NCBI RefSeq assembly: GCF_900101345.1
Contig: NZ_FMUX01000001.1
Span: 248,001 to 312,000, forward strand
Direction: 5' to 3'
DNA length: 64,000 bases
Origin: Desulfoluna spongiiphila
GTDB lineage: Bacteria; Desulfobacterota; Desulfobacteria; Desulfobacterales; Desulfolunaceae
Shown: piece after piece, positions 7,058-16,202 of the stretch
How the letters are laid out: each line of letters starts with the position of its first letter
Numbering within the stretch: the first letter of the stretch is position 1
The notes under the pieces: model-generated
The model's input: the letters and a program-made list of their open reading frames with translations, nothing else
Told to the model about the DNA's origin: nothing
Database searches by the model: none
Program-made: the position numbers and the translations under genes

Positions 7058-8578
7058 TTACAGGCTCGACGAATCGATCAGCTCAGGATCTCCGGGCTTC
7101 CAGGTTTTATCGTAAAATGACTCCAAGGGGCCGTAGAGGCGTAAAATCGTGTTCCATCCCTTGCCCGGCACGGTCTGGATCCAGTTGTTTTCCTGGCCAT
7201 TTGGTGGTTTAGGGCTGAAGTAGATATCGTATGACCCGTCCTTGCCCTGCTTCAGGCCTCCCCGGAGATTGTCGATGCCGGGGAATCGCTGGTCGGTCTG
7301 CAGCATGGCTCGAGTCTGGTTGTCATAGAGGGTAAAGGACCAGAAATCCTTAGCCGGGATGTCTTTGGGGAGGTTGATCTTGTAGGTCTTGCCGCCGTCA
7401 AGGGCGTTGCCGTCCTTGTCGAGGTAAGCAATGGCGTACTGCGAGCCTTTGCCCACGTTCTTTATCGCCATGGCAGGAGTGATCCCCGTGGCATAGAAAT
7501 GCATGTAGATCCGAGAGTCGAGCAACCGGACTCCATCCATCAAAAAATCGTAGCGCCCCTCTATAAAAGGGTTGGTCCAGACACGCTCCCCCGGATAGAG
7601 GTAATGGCGTTGATCCCGGGGGACGGCCGTGAGGGCCCGTGCCGTCACCGAGCCGATCTTTGCGGCATCGGTGAGGATTTTTTTCATGCGCTCGCCCGGT
7701 GCGAAATCTTTCCCCTTTTCGATGCCGATGGCAGCAAGGAGCCCACGGATTTCAGGGTCGAGCCCTTGGACGGGTTCGGCCTGGATCTGTGCGTCGATCT
7801 CCTCCCAGAAATGAAAATCCATACTGTGTATGGTGTTGTGATATGTCCCGGATACGTTCACGAATTCCATCTCCGGGGGGTTGCTCTTTTTAGAAAGGGG
7901 ATAGATGCGAAAGGCCTTCTTGGTTGCCTCCACAGCCGGTTTGGGCGAGCCGCCCACCTGGAACCCCCGCCATACCACCCAATGTCCGTATGTCTCTGTC
8001 CTTACCGTGTGATACCCGCTCGGTACATCCTTCCTGTAGCCTGGCGGAACAATGAGAAATTTGCCGCCCTTGCCCCTGTCCGGCCCTGCGTTGCCGAAAT
8101 CCACGACATAGTGAAACCAGGCATCATTGATAAACCCCAGCACATTGGGCGGTGTCTCGATGACCATGGGCTCCTCCCCGAGTTCCATCCAGGCCGCCAT
8201 GTAGACCGACACAGTGTTCGGAGTCAGCCACAGCGATTTGGAGTCCATGAGGTCTTCGAAAAGAAGGGCTGTGCTGTTTGCCGGCCCGAATGCCAGAAGC
8301 CCCTTTTCCATGGCATACATCGAGGCAATGGGAATGGTGGAGAGAAAAGCTTGGGTCGCACGCTGGAGATCAAGCTGGTCGTAGACCTTTTGGATCGTGG
8401 CCGCATCGGGTACCCCATCGAAGCCGGTCAGGACCCCGATGGACGTCTCCAGCTTGTCCGGCGTGGAAATGCCCGCGGGCACCTCGGTGGTCATCTTCAT
8501 GGCGGCCTGCCCGGCCGAGAGCAGCCCAACCATACCGAACAAAAACAACAAGGCGAAAACCGACAGCTTCGTTCTCAT
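7058..8578 (-). CDS. Secreted DUF1254/DUF1214 domain protein
   Basis: 506 residues. Residues 1-25 form a signal peptide (KLSVFALLFLFGMVGLLSAGQA), so export to the periplasm is expected. A DUF1254 region follows (about 60-200, with the characteristic NTVSVYMAAWMELGEEPMV stretch), then a C-terminal DUF1214 region (about 390-500) with FWSFTLYDNQTRAML. Proteins of this architecture are common in Proteobacteria and have no established biochemical role. It lies alone, divergent from the TetR gene at 9020, with 441 bp between the two starts; shared regulation is possible but not shown. No catalytic residues can be named. Confidence 0.88.
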   Translation of the reverse strand: MRTKLSVFALLFLFGMVGLLSAGQAAMKMTTEVPAGISTPDKLETSIGVLTGFDGVPDAATIQKVYDQLDLQRATQAFLSTIPIASMYAMEKGLLAFGPANSTALLFEDLMDSKSLWLTPNTVSVYMAAWMELGEEPMVIETPPNVLGFINDAWFHYVVDFGNAGPDRGKGGKFLIVPPGYRKDVPSGYHTVRTETYGHWVVWRGFQVGGSPKPAVEATKKAFRIYPLSKKSNPPEMEFVNVSGTYHNTIHSMDFHFWEEIDAQIQAEPVQGLDPEIRGLLAAIGIEKGKDFAPGERMKKILTDAAKIGSVTARALTAVPRDQRHYLYPGERVWTNPFIEGRYDFLMDGVRLLDSRIYMHFYATGITPAMAIKNVGKGSQYAIAYLDKDGNALDGGKTYKINLPKDIPAKDFWSFTLYDNQTRAMLQTDQRFPGIDNLRGGLKQGKDGSYDIYFSPKPPNGQENNWIQTVPGKGWNTILRLYGPLESFYDKTWKPGDPELIDSSSL

Positions 8579-8979
8579 GACGTTTCTCCTTGATTCCTGG
8601 GGTTATGGATCGTTTTTTCTACGAACGCCACACCGTGCGCCCCGCCGGTTCGGAACAGTAACCGGACGGCAGTCCGGTGCTTTGTCTTTCCCTGTGCCGT
8701 CACCCCTGCGGACGAGATCATAAATAGTGAGGCTGAAAATGGCGAGGCGAGGTTGTGATGGACGAAATGAGGAGGATAGAACAAAAAAAATTCGTCTTTA
8801 ATTCAAGATAGATATACGCAGCAAGTATCTCACAGGCACATTTACGGAGTCCAGCGTAATCTGCCTCTTCTTTCCAACGAAACAAGCCGTAAAAGGATGG
8901 GAGCCTATGCTGTCACCACTCACTTTTTTAAAAAATAGTCTCCCCTTGCGCTTGACTCCCAGCAACCCATCGTGCAAAC

Positions 8980-8998
8980 ATACCATACCGTATGGTAT
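8980..8998. promoter_or_regulatory. Perfect palindromic operator in front of the TetR-type gene
   Basis: ATACCATAC-C-GTATGGTAT, 9-bp perfect arms around one central base, ending 21 bp before the TTG start at 9020. Size and position fit a TetR-family autoregulatory operator. The rest of the 8579-9019 intergenic region shows no gene. Confidence 0.75.
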
Positions 8999-9019
8999 TG
9001 AATAAAGGGGGGAACTGTT

Positions 9020-9601
9020 TTGAAAAAACCGAAGGACAACGAAAACAAAAAGGCCAGACGCAGCGCTGTTGAGCTTCTGGACGCCGGACTGAACCTCCTT
9101 GCGGAGCACAGTATCCAGCAGTTGACCATTGATGCCCTGTGTAAAAAGCTGCACGTGACCAAGGGCTCGTTTTATCATCACTTCAAGGGCCGGGAAGACT
9201 ACCTTGAGCGCATGCTTGAACACTGGGTTAACGACTGGACTGTCGGGAGTATGCAGCAGGCAGACACGGCAGCCGGCGCCGTAGAGCGTTTTGATGCCAT
9301 CGTCGAAAGCTCGAACAACCTGCCCCATGGACCGGAAACCAGCATTCGCGCATGGGCGCAGCGGGATGCACTGGCGCTGCGTTTTCTGGAACGAGTCGAT
9401 GCCATGCGCATGGATTACCTGTTCAACATCTTTTTGGACATCTCCGGTGATGCCAAAAGGGCACACCTTCTCTCCCGTATCGGATACTCGCTTTTTGTGG
9501 GCACGCGCATGGTGGCGCCTGCCATTGCCGGCGATGAGCGGGACGCACTCATCAAGCTGATGAAAAGCGAGTTGTATAAGATGCCGGAAACCAGCACCTG
9601 A
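9020..9601 (+). CDS. TetR/AcrR-family transcriptional regulator
   Basis: 193 residues. The N-terminal DNA-binding domain spans ~12-60, with the helix-turn-helix and the family signature VTKGSFYHHFKGREDYL at 47-63. The remaining ~130 residues form the ligand-binding and dimerisation domain, whose ligand is unknown. The start is a TTG preceded by AAAGGGGGGAAC. A 19-bp palindrome lies just upstream (8980-8998) and is the likely operator. The flavin-binding gene at 9616 begins 14 bp after the stop, so the two form an operon and the regulator probably controls that enzyme, possibly also the divergent DUF1254 gene. Confidence 0.92.
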   Translation: MKKPKDNENKKARRSAVELLDAGLNLLAEHSIQQLTIDALCKKLHVTKGSFYHHFKGREDYLERMLEHWVNDWTVGSMQQADTAAGAVERFDAIVESSNNLPHGPETSIRAWAQRDALALRFLERVDAMRMDYLFNIFLDISGDAKRAHLLSRIGYSLFVGTRMVAPAIAGDERDALIKLMKSELYKMPETST

Positions 9602-9615
9602 CAACGGAGGAAACC

Positions 9616-10086
9616 ATGCAACATGATATCCCATGGTCGGACGTCGTATCCCTTTTCAGCAAAGTTCCCCATTCAGCCATTGCAACGGTGGACCCGGACG
9701 GTTGCCCGAGGGTCTCTCCCATCGGCTCCGTTCTTTTTACCGGTGAAGGGCAAGGCTATTATTTCGAAAAATTTCCTGAGCACATGAGAAACAACTTGGA
9801 GCGGGATCCGCGCATGAGCATCATGGCTGTGGCTCCGGGGATTGGATTCTGGACGGCGGCATTGTGGAGAGGAAAGTTTAAAAGCCAGCCTGCCATACGG
9901 CTGGTGTGTGAAGCCGGGGCCCGCCGTCAGGCAACAGAAGAAGAGCGCCGGGCCTTGCTTGATAAAGTCCGCCTGTTTCGCCGGCTCAAGGGGCATGACA
10001 TCCTGTGGAAACACATGAGCGAGCTGCGGGAGTTTACGGTGATTCGTATCGAGCCTGTGGAGCTGGGGAAAATGAACCCATCGTAA
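9616..10086 (+). CDS. Pyridoxamine 5'-phosphate oxidase-like flavin-binding protein
   Basis: 156 residues with the split-barrel pattern of the PNPOx-like family: VPHSAIATVDPDGCPRVSP at ~17-35, then ILFTGEGQGYYF-like strand and the MRNNLERDPRMSIMAV segment (~56-71). Such small proteins bind FMN, F420 or heme and often reduce small organic molecules; true PdxH is longer and is not indicated. It is co-transcribed with the TetR regulator (14-bp gap, AACGGAGG Shine-Dalgarno), suggesting an inducible detoxification role. Substrate unknown. Confidence 0.8.
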   Translation: MQHDIPWSDVVSLFSKVPHSAIATVDPDGCPRVSPIGSVLFTGEGQGYYFEKFPEHMRNNLERDPRMSIMAVAPGIGFWTAALWRGKFKSQPAIRLVCEAGARRQATEEERRALLDKVRLFRRLKGHDILWKHMSELREFTVIRIEPVELGKMNPS

Positions 10087-10125
10087 GGCAGAGATGCCAG
10101 GGGCCTGTGGAGAGCTCAAGACCTG

Positions 10126-10650
10126 TCACCTTGATTCATGATTCACATAGATCAGCTCATCCGTGTTAAATCCAAGGGCCTTTGATGTTGCCACAAAGGC
10201 CTTCAGCACCTCCCCGTCAACCGAAGGGCTTCGAGACAGGAGCCAGAGGTACGAGGTGTCGGGCCCGGAGACAAAGGCATGCCCATAGTTCTCTTTGTCC
10301 AGGTGAAAGATCACGTAGGACCCGTAGAACGGTCCGAAAAACGAAACCTTCAAATACCCTTCACTGGGCTCGCCCACAAAAAATGCCTTGCCTTCGGCTT
10401 CGCGCCATTGGTTTTTACCCGGTGAAAATCCCCGATTTTTCACACGCACACCGCCGTCCTCACGCATGGAATACTCTGCGGTGACCTGTTCCAACCCTCG
10501 CTCAAAGGAGTGGTCCAACCTCGCAATCTCATACCATGTACCCAGATACCTCTGGAGGTCAAACCCCTGGACAGGCGAAACTGAATCTGGAACACCCAAA
10601 CACCCCGTAAGGCCCACAAACACAACGCTCAAAAACATAAGCTTCTTCAT
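10126..10650 (-). CDS. blc: Outer-membrane lipoprotein Blc (bacterial lipocalin)
   Basis: 174 residues. A lipoprotein signal peptide ends in the lipobox LTGC with Cys17 as the lipidation site. The lipocalin signature GTWYEIARLD is at 37-46 and the second motif FGPFYGSYVIF follows in mid-protein, then the WLLSRSP block typical of Blc. Blc binds fatty acids or lysophospholipids at the outer membrane and is linked to envelope stress in other bacteria. It is a single gene, convergent with the flavin-binding gene (39-bp gap). Confidence 0.92.
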   Translation of the reverse strand: MKKLMFLSVVFVGLTGCLGVPDSVSPVQGFDLQRYLGTWYEIARLDHSFERGLEQVTAEYSMREDGGVRVKNRGFSPGKNQWREAEGKAFFVGEPSEGYLKVSFFGPFYGSYVIFHLDKENYGHAFVSGPDTSYLWLLSRSPSVDGEVLKAFVATSKALGFNTDELIYVNHESR

Positions 10651-10759
10651 GCCTGCTCCTTAATCTTTGATCCGGGGGGTCCGGGTTTTCCATAAGCTGG
10701 CATCGGCGACCTATCCGGATCCCATGGCTTGTCCTGTGGCAACCCGATCATGGGGCGTG

Positions 10760-11788
10760 CTACCACTCCAAAATGACTTTTCCGGAGTCCCCCGAACGCA
10801 TGACGTCAAAGCCTTTCTGGAAGTCGTCGATACCGAAACGGTGCGTGATGACCGGCGAGATGTCCAGGCCGCTCTGGAGCATGCTGCTCATTTTGTACCA
10901 GGTTTCGAACATCTCGCGGCCATAGATGCCTTTGAGCTTGAGACCTTTGAAGATGATCTGGGACCAGTCCACAGCAGTCTCCGGGGGCTGGATGCCCAGA
11001 AGGGCGATGTGGCCGCCAAAGTTCAGGGCTTCGAGCATGTCCCGGAAGGCGTGGGGGCTGCCGGACATTTCAAGGCCCACGTCAAAGCCCTCGTTCATAC
11101 CCAGCTCGTCCATGGCATCGAAGATGGAGCCGTTGGCCCGGGAGACGTTCACGGCCCGGGTGGCCCCCATGTTCCGTGCCAGGTCCAGGCGGTAATCGTT
11201 CACGTCGCTGATGACCACATGGCGGGCCCCGGCGTGCCGGGCGATGGCAACGGCCATGATGCCTATGGGCCCAGCCCCGGTGATGAGAACGTCCTCTCCC
11301 ACCAGGTCAAAGGAGAGGGCCGTGTGGGTGGCGTTGCCCAGGGGGTCCAGGATGGAAGCGGTCTCGTCGCTGATGCCCTCGGGAATCCGGAAGGCATTCA
11401 CCGCGGGCACGGCGATGTACTCGGCAAAGCAGCCGGTACGGTTCACGCCGATGCCTTCGGTGTTTCGGCAGAGGTGCCGCTTTCCCGCCCTGCAATTCCG
11501 GCAGTAGCCGCAGGTGATGTGCCCCTCGGCAGACACCCTGTCCCCCACCTTGTAGCCCTCCACTTCGCTTCCCACCTCCACGATGACCCCGGCAAACTCA
11601 TGGCCGATGACCATGGGGACAGGCACCGTCTTTTGCGACCACTCGTCCCAGTTGTAGATATGGATGTCGGTCCCGCAGATGGCGGTTTTCTTCACCTTGA
11701 TCAGGATGTCGTTGTGACCGGGCCTGGGAACATCGACCTCTTCCATCCAGATCCCGGCTTCGGGCTTTGCCTTGCTTAACACCTTCAT
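10760..11788 (-). CDS. tdh: L-threonine 3-dehydrogenase
   Basis: 342 residues from the chosen ATG (an in-frame ATG at 11797 would add three). The internal start is preferred because [15 protein letters not shown] lines up with the E. coli N-terminus and has GGAG ahead of it. Zinc-dependent medium-chain dehydrogenase: catalytic-zinc residues in [10 protein letters not shown] and GHEFAG, structural-zinc cluster [15 protein letters not shown] near 95-110, and an NAD-binding motif [13 protein letters not shown]. It oxidises L-threonine to 2-amino-3-ketobutyrate, the substrate of Kbl, whose gene lies upstream on the same strand. In most bacteria kbl and tdh abut; here 474 bp with repeat fragments separate them. 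Confidence 0.95.
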   Translation of the reverse strand: MKVLSKAKPEAGIWMEEVDVPRPGHNDILIKVKKTAICGTDIHIYNWDEWSQKTVPVPMVIGHEFAGVIVEVGSEVEGYKVGDRVSAEGHITCGYCRNCRAGKRHLCRNTEGIGVNRTGCFAEYIAVPAVNAFRIPEGISDETASILDPLGNATHTALSFDLVGEDVLITGAGPIGIMAVAIARHAGARHVVISDVNDYRLDLARNMGATRAVNVSRANGSIFDAMDELGMNEGFDVGLEMSGSPHAFRDMLEALNFGGHIALLGIQPPETAVDWSQIIFKGLKLKGIYGREMFETWYKMSSMLQSGLDISPVITHRFGIDDFQKGFDVMRSGDSGKVILEW

Positions 11789-11864
11789 TGTCTCCATCGC
11801 TTACCTCATCTACTGTGGTCGGGTTATGGAAAAATGCCTTGTCTGGTAACATATTAAAAAAAAT

Positions 11865-11952
11865 GCCTCCGGCAGCGAGGTGAGCCACCTCGAAAGCTGA
11901 TTGCCCTTGCGCTTTGTCCCTCGTTCCTAGGGCCAAAGCGCAAGGGCCTTCG
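11865..11952 (+). repeat. Dispersed structured repeat, partial copy between kbl and tdh
   Basis: Left end GCCTCCGGCAGC, hairpin 1 CGAGGTG-AGC-CACCTCG, then a divergent hairpin 2 that is a perfect 14-bp stem (GCCCTTGCGCTTTG / CAAAGCGCAAGGGC) with an inner CCCT/AGGG and the loop CGTTCCT. The right half of the element is missing. Stem sequence differs from other copies but pairing is complete. Confidence 0.8.
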
Positions 11953-12235
11953 GCTCGGGCTTCGCCCGACATAAAAACTGAGGGTTTGTGCGAGCTGGCC
12001 CACAAGCTTCGAAGCAACAGGATACGTTACCGTAACTTGTTGATTATCAACTTTGACCGCCGTGACTCCGGAAAGCAGGGCAGAGTCCCTGCACCCCAGA
12101 TTTGCAGGCTCAATGGAGTGTTTTCAGAAGAATGAAATGGACATCTCCTGCAGAGACGGTTGCCGAATGTCAGACGTCACGCGAATGCCCCGAAAACGCC
12201 GGAGTAAAGACGACCTCCATGCATTCGCCACAGGG

Positions 12236-12270
12236 TTTCAAGGTGCCCCCACCTTGCCGCCGGTGGCTTT
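12236..12270 (-). repeat. Dispersed repeat fragment just after kbl
   Basis: On the minus strand GCCACCGGCGGC followed by CAAGGTGGGGGCACCTTG, i.e. the left end and hairpin 1 only, starting directly after the kbl stop. It may serve as an mRNA 3' hairpin for kbl. The remaining 12000-12235 shows nothing else recognisable. Confidence 0.7.
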
Positions 12271-12271
12271 T

Positions 12272-13462
12272 TTATTCAATGATATGCAATTCTTTCCCTA
12301 CATTAATAAAGGCGGCAATGGCCTTGTCCAGGTGGGCCTTGGTGTGACCTGCGGACATCTGGGTACGGATGCGTGCCTTGCCTTTGGGGACCACCGGAAA
12401 GCTGAACCCGATGACGTAGATGCCTTCGGAAAGAAGGCGGGTGGCCATCTCTTTTGCCAGGGTGGCGTCTCCGAGCATCACGGGAATGATGGGGTGGTTG
12501 CCGGGGACGAGGTCAAAGCCGGCCTCTTCCAGGGCTGCCCGGAAGTACCGGGTGTTCTCTTTGAGGGTGTCAATGAGCTCGGAGCTGGATTTGAGAAGGT
12601 CGAGGACGGCGATGGAGGTGGCGGTGACCACCGGAGCCAGGGTGTTGGAGAAGAGGTAGGGACGGGAGCGTTGCCGAAGCCAGTCAATGACCTCTTTTTT
12701 GCCCGAGGTGTATCCGCCGGAGGCACCCCCCAGGGCTTTGCCCAGGGTGCCGGTGATGATGTCCACCCGACCCATGACCCCGCAGAGCTCGTGGGTACCC
12801 CGGCCTGTCTCGCCGGTGAAGCCCACGGCATGGGAGTCGTCCACCATGACGTAGGCCCCGTAGGCATCGGCCAGGTCGCAGATGGAGGCAAGGTCTGCGA
12901 TGGTCCCGTCCATGGAAAAGACCCCGTCCGTTGCGATGAGGATAAAGCGGGATCCTTTAGCGGCCTTGAGCTGGACTTCGAGGTCTGCCATGTCGTTGTT
13001 GGCGTACCGGAACCGTTTGGCCTTGCTGAGGCGGACCCCGTCGATGATGCTGGCGTGGTTCAGGGCATCGCTGATGATGGCGTCCTCGGGCCCCAGGAGG
13101 GTCTCGAAGAGACCGCCGTTGGCATCAAAACAGGAGCTGTAGAGGATGGTATCCTCCATGCCCAGGAAGCCACTTAAGGCAGCCTCCAGCTCTTTGTGGA
13201 TATCCAGGGTACCGCAGATAAACCGCACGGAGCTCATGCCAAACCCGTACCGGTCCAGGGAGGCATGGGCCGCATTGATGAGCGTCTGGTTGTTGGAGAG
13301 GCCGAGGTAGTTGTTGGCGCAGAGGTTGATGACCTCGCGGGTTCCCTTCACGCTGATCTCAGCCTGCTGCTGAGAGGTGATGACGCGCTCCTCTTTGTAG
13401 AGGCCGGCAGCCTTCAAGGCCTCCGTCTCTTTGGCAAGGTGCGTCAGCAGTTCCGTCTTCAT
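12272..13462 (-). CDS. kbl: 2-amino-3-ketobutyrate CoA ligase (glycine C-acetyltransferase)
   Basis: 396 residues from the ATG at 13462. An in-frame ATG farther up would add 46 residues of low-quality sequence, while this one follows ATGGGGGTATGCC and gives the family length (~398). A PLP-dependent alpha-oxoamine synthase that cleaves 2-amino-3-ketobutyrate with CoA to glycine and acetyl-CoA. Seen: [21 protein letters not shown] at 208-217, and the PLP-lysine motif [14 protein letters not shown] with Lys242. It acts after Tdh in threonine breakdown. The Lrp-type regulator at 14011 is divergent and a palindromic site lies between them. Confidence 0.95.
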   Translation of the reverse strand: MKTELLTHLAKETEALKAAGLYKEERVITSQQQAEISVKGTREVINLCANNYLGLSNNQTLINAAHASLDRYGFGMSSVRFICGTLDIHKELEAALSGFLGMEDTILYSSCFDANGGLFETLLGPEDAIISDALNHASIIDGVRLSKAKRFRYANNDMADLEVQLKAAKGSRFILIATDGVFSMDGTIADLASICDLADAYGAYVMVDDSHAVGFTGETGRGTHELCGVMGRVDIITGTLGKALGGASGGYTSGKKEVIDWLRQRSRPYLFSNTLAPVVTATSIAVLDLLKSSSELIDTLKENTRYFRAALEEAGFDLVPGNHPIIPVMLGDATLAKEMATRLLSEGIYVIGFSFPVVPKGKARIRTQMSAGHTKAHLDKAIAAFINVGKELHIIE

Positions 13463-14010
13463 GGCATACCCCCATGGGTTGTTGAGGCAGATAAGCGGGC
13501 CCTTCATGGACCCAAAGGCTCGCGATGATGCGCGACCGGCAAAAAATGGGCCCTGTCGTCGCCCCATGGAGAGGTGGGGCAGCCTTTTCCGGTTCATCAT
13601 CTCTTAATCATTGTAAAAGCACACCCGTTATGGGTTGTCAATCAAATTATCATACAAATATTACTCATTACGTAAAATTACCGACAAAAAAATACGAAAT
13701 AATGAATTTTGAATCACCAAATCTCGAATAAGCTTATTTCAAGCCACCACCCGACCTCGAATCCCTGGCCTGGGGTGACCAGATGCCTCGAATCCGATCC
13801 CCAGAAACACCGATTCAAAGAATACGTTCCCTGTCCAAGGATTAAAGGTCGCCGCAAGGAGAGAAAAAAGAGTTGTGCCGCGATATCTTCGTGGGGTAAT
13901 CAAGGTATATTCATCAGGCGACAGGCGCGTTATGAAATCCGAAGGCAGGGCCGGAGCGGTGACTGTATTTCCCGGCCTTTTCCCTTCCACAGGACCAGGG
14001 GACAAACCAT
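13463..14010. promoter_or_regulatory. kbl/lrp divergent intergenic region with palindromic site
   Basis: The AT-rich part (about 13615-13745) holds CGAATAAGCTTATTTC at 13725-13740, including a perfect 12-bp palindrome AATAAGCTTATT (13727-13738). The same site with one change lies in front of sstT (5571-5586). A TTGACA is present on the minus strand near 13636-13641, but I cannot place a convincing -10. No gene seen. Confidence 0.6.
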
Positions 14011-14472
14011 ATGTCAGAGCGAAGTTTTCAGACAGACCACATCGACAGGGCCATTATCAAGGCATTGCAGAAAAACGGACGCGAATCGTACAAGAACATC
14101 GCAAGGGAACTTGGGGTATCGGACGGTACGGTAAGGCTTCGCGTGGAAAAAATGATCAAAAACGACTACCTGAAAATCAGCGCTTCCGTGGATCCGCTCT
14201 TTTTCGAAAACTGCATCATGGCCCAGATCGGCATCAACCTGGAAGAGCCTGCAAACAAAGAGGTGATGGAGCAGATCTCACGATTTAAGGGCGTTCAGTC
14301 CGTCAACAACGTCACCGGGCGATACGATCTTGTCATCGAAGTCTTTGTGGACTCCCGAAGCGAGCTCAGGCAATTCCTCATCGAAGACCTTGCCACCATA
14401 AGCGGAGTCAGGGGAACGGAGAGTTTTGTCTTCCTTGAGGCCATCAACAAATGGGCCGATATTTCAGACTGA
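14011..14472 (+). CDS. Lrp/AsnC-family transcriptional regulator
   Basis: 153 residues, the family size. The N-terminal helix-turn-helix is at ~8-60 (DHIDRAIIKALQKNGRESY, then NIARELGVSDGTVRLRVEKM) and the C-terminal RAM/AsnC_trans_reg ligand-binding domain at ~70-145 (FKGVQSVNNVTGRYDLVIEV). Lrp-type regulators sense amino acids and form octamers. It stands divergent from kbl, so control of threonine degradation is a natural inference, strengthened by the palindrome shared with sstT. The effector (threonine, serine, glycine or other) is not known. Confidence 0.92.
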   Translation: MSERSFQTDHIDRAIIKALQKNGRESYKNIARELGVSDGTVRLRVEKMIKNDYLKISASVDPLFFENCIMAQIGINLEEPANKEVMEQISRFKGVQSVNNVTGRYDLVIEVFVDSRSELRQFLIEDLATISGVRGTESFVFLEAINKWADISD

Positions 14473-14621
14473 TGAGCACCACACCAGCCACAAGCGGATC
14501 CTGCCGTCCTCTGCATCCGTTTTCTTGGCATGACGCAACCCCGGTTTATCTGATAAGAAATATGTAAAGACATTCAAAGGCTGAAAGACAGCCTGAAACC
14601 CTCAGATACCGGGCAAAGAAC

Positions 14622-15101
14622 ATGCGAAAAACATTACTCGTCTTTTACTCAAGAAGCGGAACCACCAAGGCACTGGCAGAAAAAATCCGGGCGCGGTTGG
14701 GCTGCGACGTCGACATGGAGGAGGTCATCGATCTCAAGGGCCGGGATGGCTTTTTCGGAAACCTTACCGGGGGCATAGACGCCCTGTTTCAGAGGCAAAC
14801 GGATATCGGCTCCTCCACCCACGACGCGTCAGGCTATGACCGAATCATCATCGGCACCCCGGTATGGTACGGCAACCTTGCCCCCGCAATCCGCACCTGG
14901 ATCACCCAAAACGCGACACACATCAACGGGTCAGCCATGGGATTTTTCTGCACCTTTGCGGGCAAGGGAGATGCCAGGGCAGGCAAGAAATTCCAAGGGG
15001 TCGCCAAGCCAATGGCCCCAGCCTTCCTCTCCGTTCAAAATGGCGAAAAAGACGAAATCACCTTGGGCAAGGTGGCGGCATTTGCCGAATCGCTGACTTA
15101 A
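14622..15101 (+). CDS. Flavodoxin-family protein
   Basis: 159 residues. The N-terminal LLVFYSRSGTTKALAEKI holds the phosphate-binding loop SRSGTT at about 10-15, followed by a flavodoxin-type alternating pattern with YDRIIIGTPVWYGNLAPAI (~73-92) as the aromatic FMN-contact region. Such proteins bind FMN and act in low-potential electron transfer or quinone/NAD(P)H reduction. No partner is visible. Its stop overlaps the stop of the convergent VOC gene by 4 bp. Confidence 0.85.
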   Translation: MRKTLLVFYSRSGTTKALAEKIRARLGCDVDMEEVIDLKGRDGFFGNLTGGIDALFQRQTDIGSSTHDASGYDRIIIGTPVWYGNLAPAIRTWITQNATHINGSAMGFFCTFAGKGDARAGKKFQGVAKPMAPAFLSVQNGEKDEITLGKVAAFAESLT

Positions 15102-15469
15102 TCCGTCTCTTCAATAAACCCCAGCACCACCCCGTTGGGGTCTTTGGCCAGCAGCAGTTTCAATCCCCCGGGCAGGGTTTTGGGGCTCTTAAGCCCCGGC
15201 GCTTTTTTTTCTGAAAGCCGGGCGTAGGTGGCGTCGATATCGTCCACATGGAAGGTAAGGAAAACCGAGCAGGCGGCGTTGGTAACAGGGGGATCGGTGT
15301 CCCGCGTGATGAGCTCCACCTTGATGCCTGAAGGGTCTGTCAGAAAGGCCAGCTCCACCCCGGGGGACGGGGCCAGGCGACTGGTGAGCTGAAAATCAAG
15401 GGCCTCGGTATAAAAACGCACCGAGGCATCAATGTCATCGGTTCCAACGGTTACAAACGCTATCTGCAT
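15098..15469 (-). CDS. VOC (glyoxalase/bleomycin resistance) family protein
   Basis: 123 residues from the ATG at 15469, which has AAAGGG 6 nt upstream; an upstream in-frame ATG would add 19 unlikely residues. Two beta-alpha-beta-beta-beta modules are visible, starting at MQIAFVTVGTDDIDASVRFYTEAL and at SVFLTFHVDDIDATYARL, with the closing DPNGVVLGFIEE. The family includes metal-dependent lyases, dioxygenases and antibiotic-binding proteins; the substrate here cannot be told. The gene stands alone and converges on the flavodoxin gene. Confidence 0.85.
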   Translation of the reverse strand: MQIAFVTVGTDDIDASVRFYTEALDFQLTSRLAPSPGVELAFLTDPSGIKVELITRDTDPPVTNAACSVFLTFHVDDIDATYARLSEKKAPGLKSPKTLPGGLKLLLAKDPNGVVLGFIEETD

Positions 15470-15545
15470 GGGAAACCCTTTCGCTTCGAGCCCCTTCAAT
15501 AAGGCTGGCGGAAAGCAATGAACCACTCGCGACCATGAAGCTTAT

Positions 15546-15673
15546 GCCTCCGGCGGCCCTGCCGGGGGCCAAACGTTTAAAAAATTTGACAAACAGATCT
15601 TAAGCAAACTTTTCAAATGATTTTGGCTTCTTCGCACCCGTGCTTCGTTTCAAAAAAGCGACCCGCCGGAGGC
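15546..15673 (+). repeat. Dispersed repeat, type B, copy 1
   Basis: Begins GCCTCCGGCGGCCCTGCCGG and continues as the inverse of the type A right half (AAACGTTTAAAAAATTTGAC, then AAACAGATCTTAAG). It ends in AAAAAGCGACCCGCCGGAGGC, a right end also seen at 41284-41304 and 54495-54511. It fills most of the 250 bp between the VOC gene and the small coiled-coil protein gene. Confidence 0.8.
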
Positions 15674-15719
15674 AAGTTGCATAATTACCTTGCACAGCAG
15701 CATTTCCGAACCTCTGGCC

Positions 15720-16202
15720 CTATCTTCCGCCTCGCAGCCCCACCACCAGGGCCACCTCCCCTTTGGGCAGGGTGAGGCGCTCGGAGATCTCATCCACGGA
15801 GAGCCCCTTGGCGGCAAGCTGGATAATTTTCTGTCGGGATTCGGAGATGCGCTGTTCGGCGTTTTCCTCTTCGGCGGCGCTCTGCTGCTGGCGTGCCATG
15901 AGGGCATCGGCGCGATTGAGGAAAAGCTTTAAGGACGCGATGCGCTTTTCGAGACTTTGGTTCAACTCTGTGACAATAAGCCGTTTTTCCGCCACGTGCC
16001 CGTCAAAGGCGTCGGCCACGGCCTTGGCCTCGGCCAGGACGGGCTCCAGCAAGGAGAGCACCCGGGTATGAGCCGCGCGCACGGATTCCGCCTCCAGGCG
16101 TTGCCGTGTGCGTCGGGTCTGGATCAACTCGGACAGGGCCAGGGCCAGGCAGGCTGTGCCCAAACCGAAGAGCAGAAATGCCAGCATCGTATGCAGAGTC
16201 AT
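15720..16202 (-). CDS. Small membrane-anchored coiled-coil protein at the end of the flagellar operon (DUF2802/DUF6115-like)
   Basis: 160 residues. One N-terminal membrane segment (MLAFLLFGLGTACLALAL, ~6-23) is followed by a long charged helical stretch (~25-125), probably coiled coil. The C-terminus QLAAKGLSVDEISERLTLPKGEV resembles the helix-turn-helix-like end of DUF2802/DUF6115 proteins, which often sit in flagellar operons. It follows the FliL-like gene with a 126-bp gap on the same strand, so it is likely the last gene of the flagellar unit. Function unknown. Confidence 0.75.
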   Translation of the reverse strand: MTLHTMLAFLLFGLGTACLALALSELIQTRRTRQRLEAESVRAAHTRVLSLLEPVLAEAKAVADAFDGHVAEKRLIVTELNQSLEKRIASLKLFLNRADALMARQQQSAAEEENAEQRISESRQKIIQLAAKGLSVDEISERLTLPKGEVALVVGLRGGR

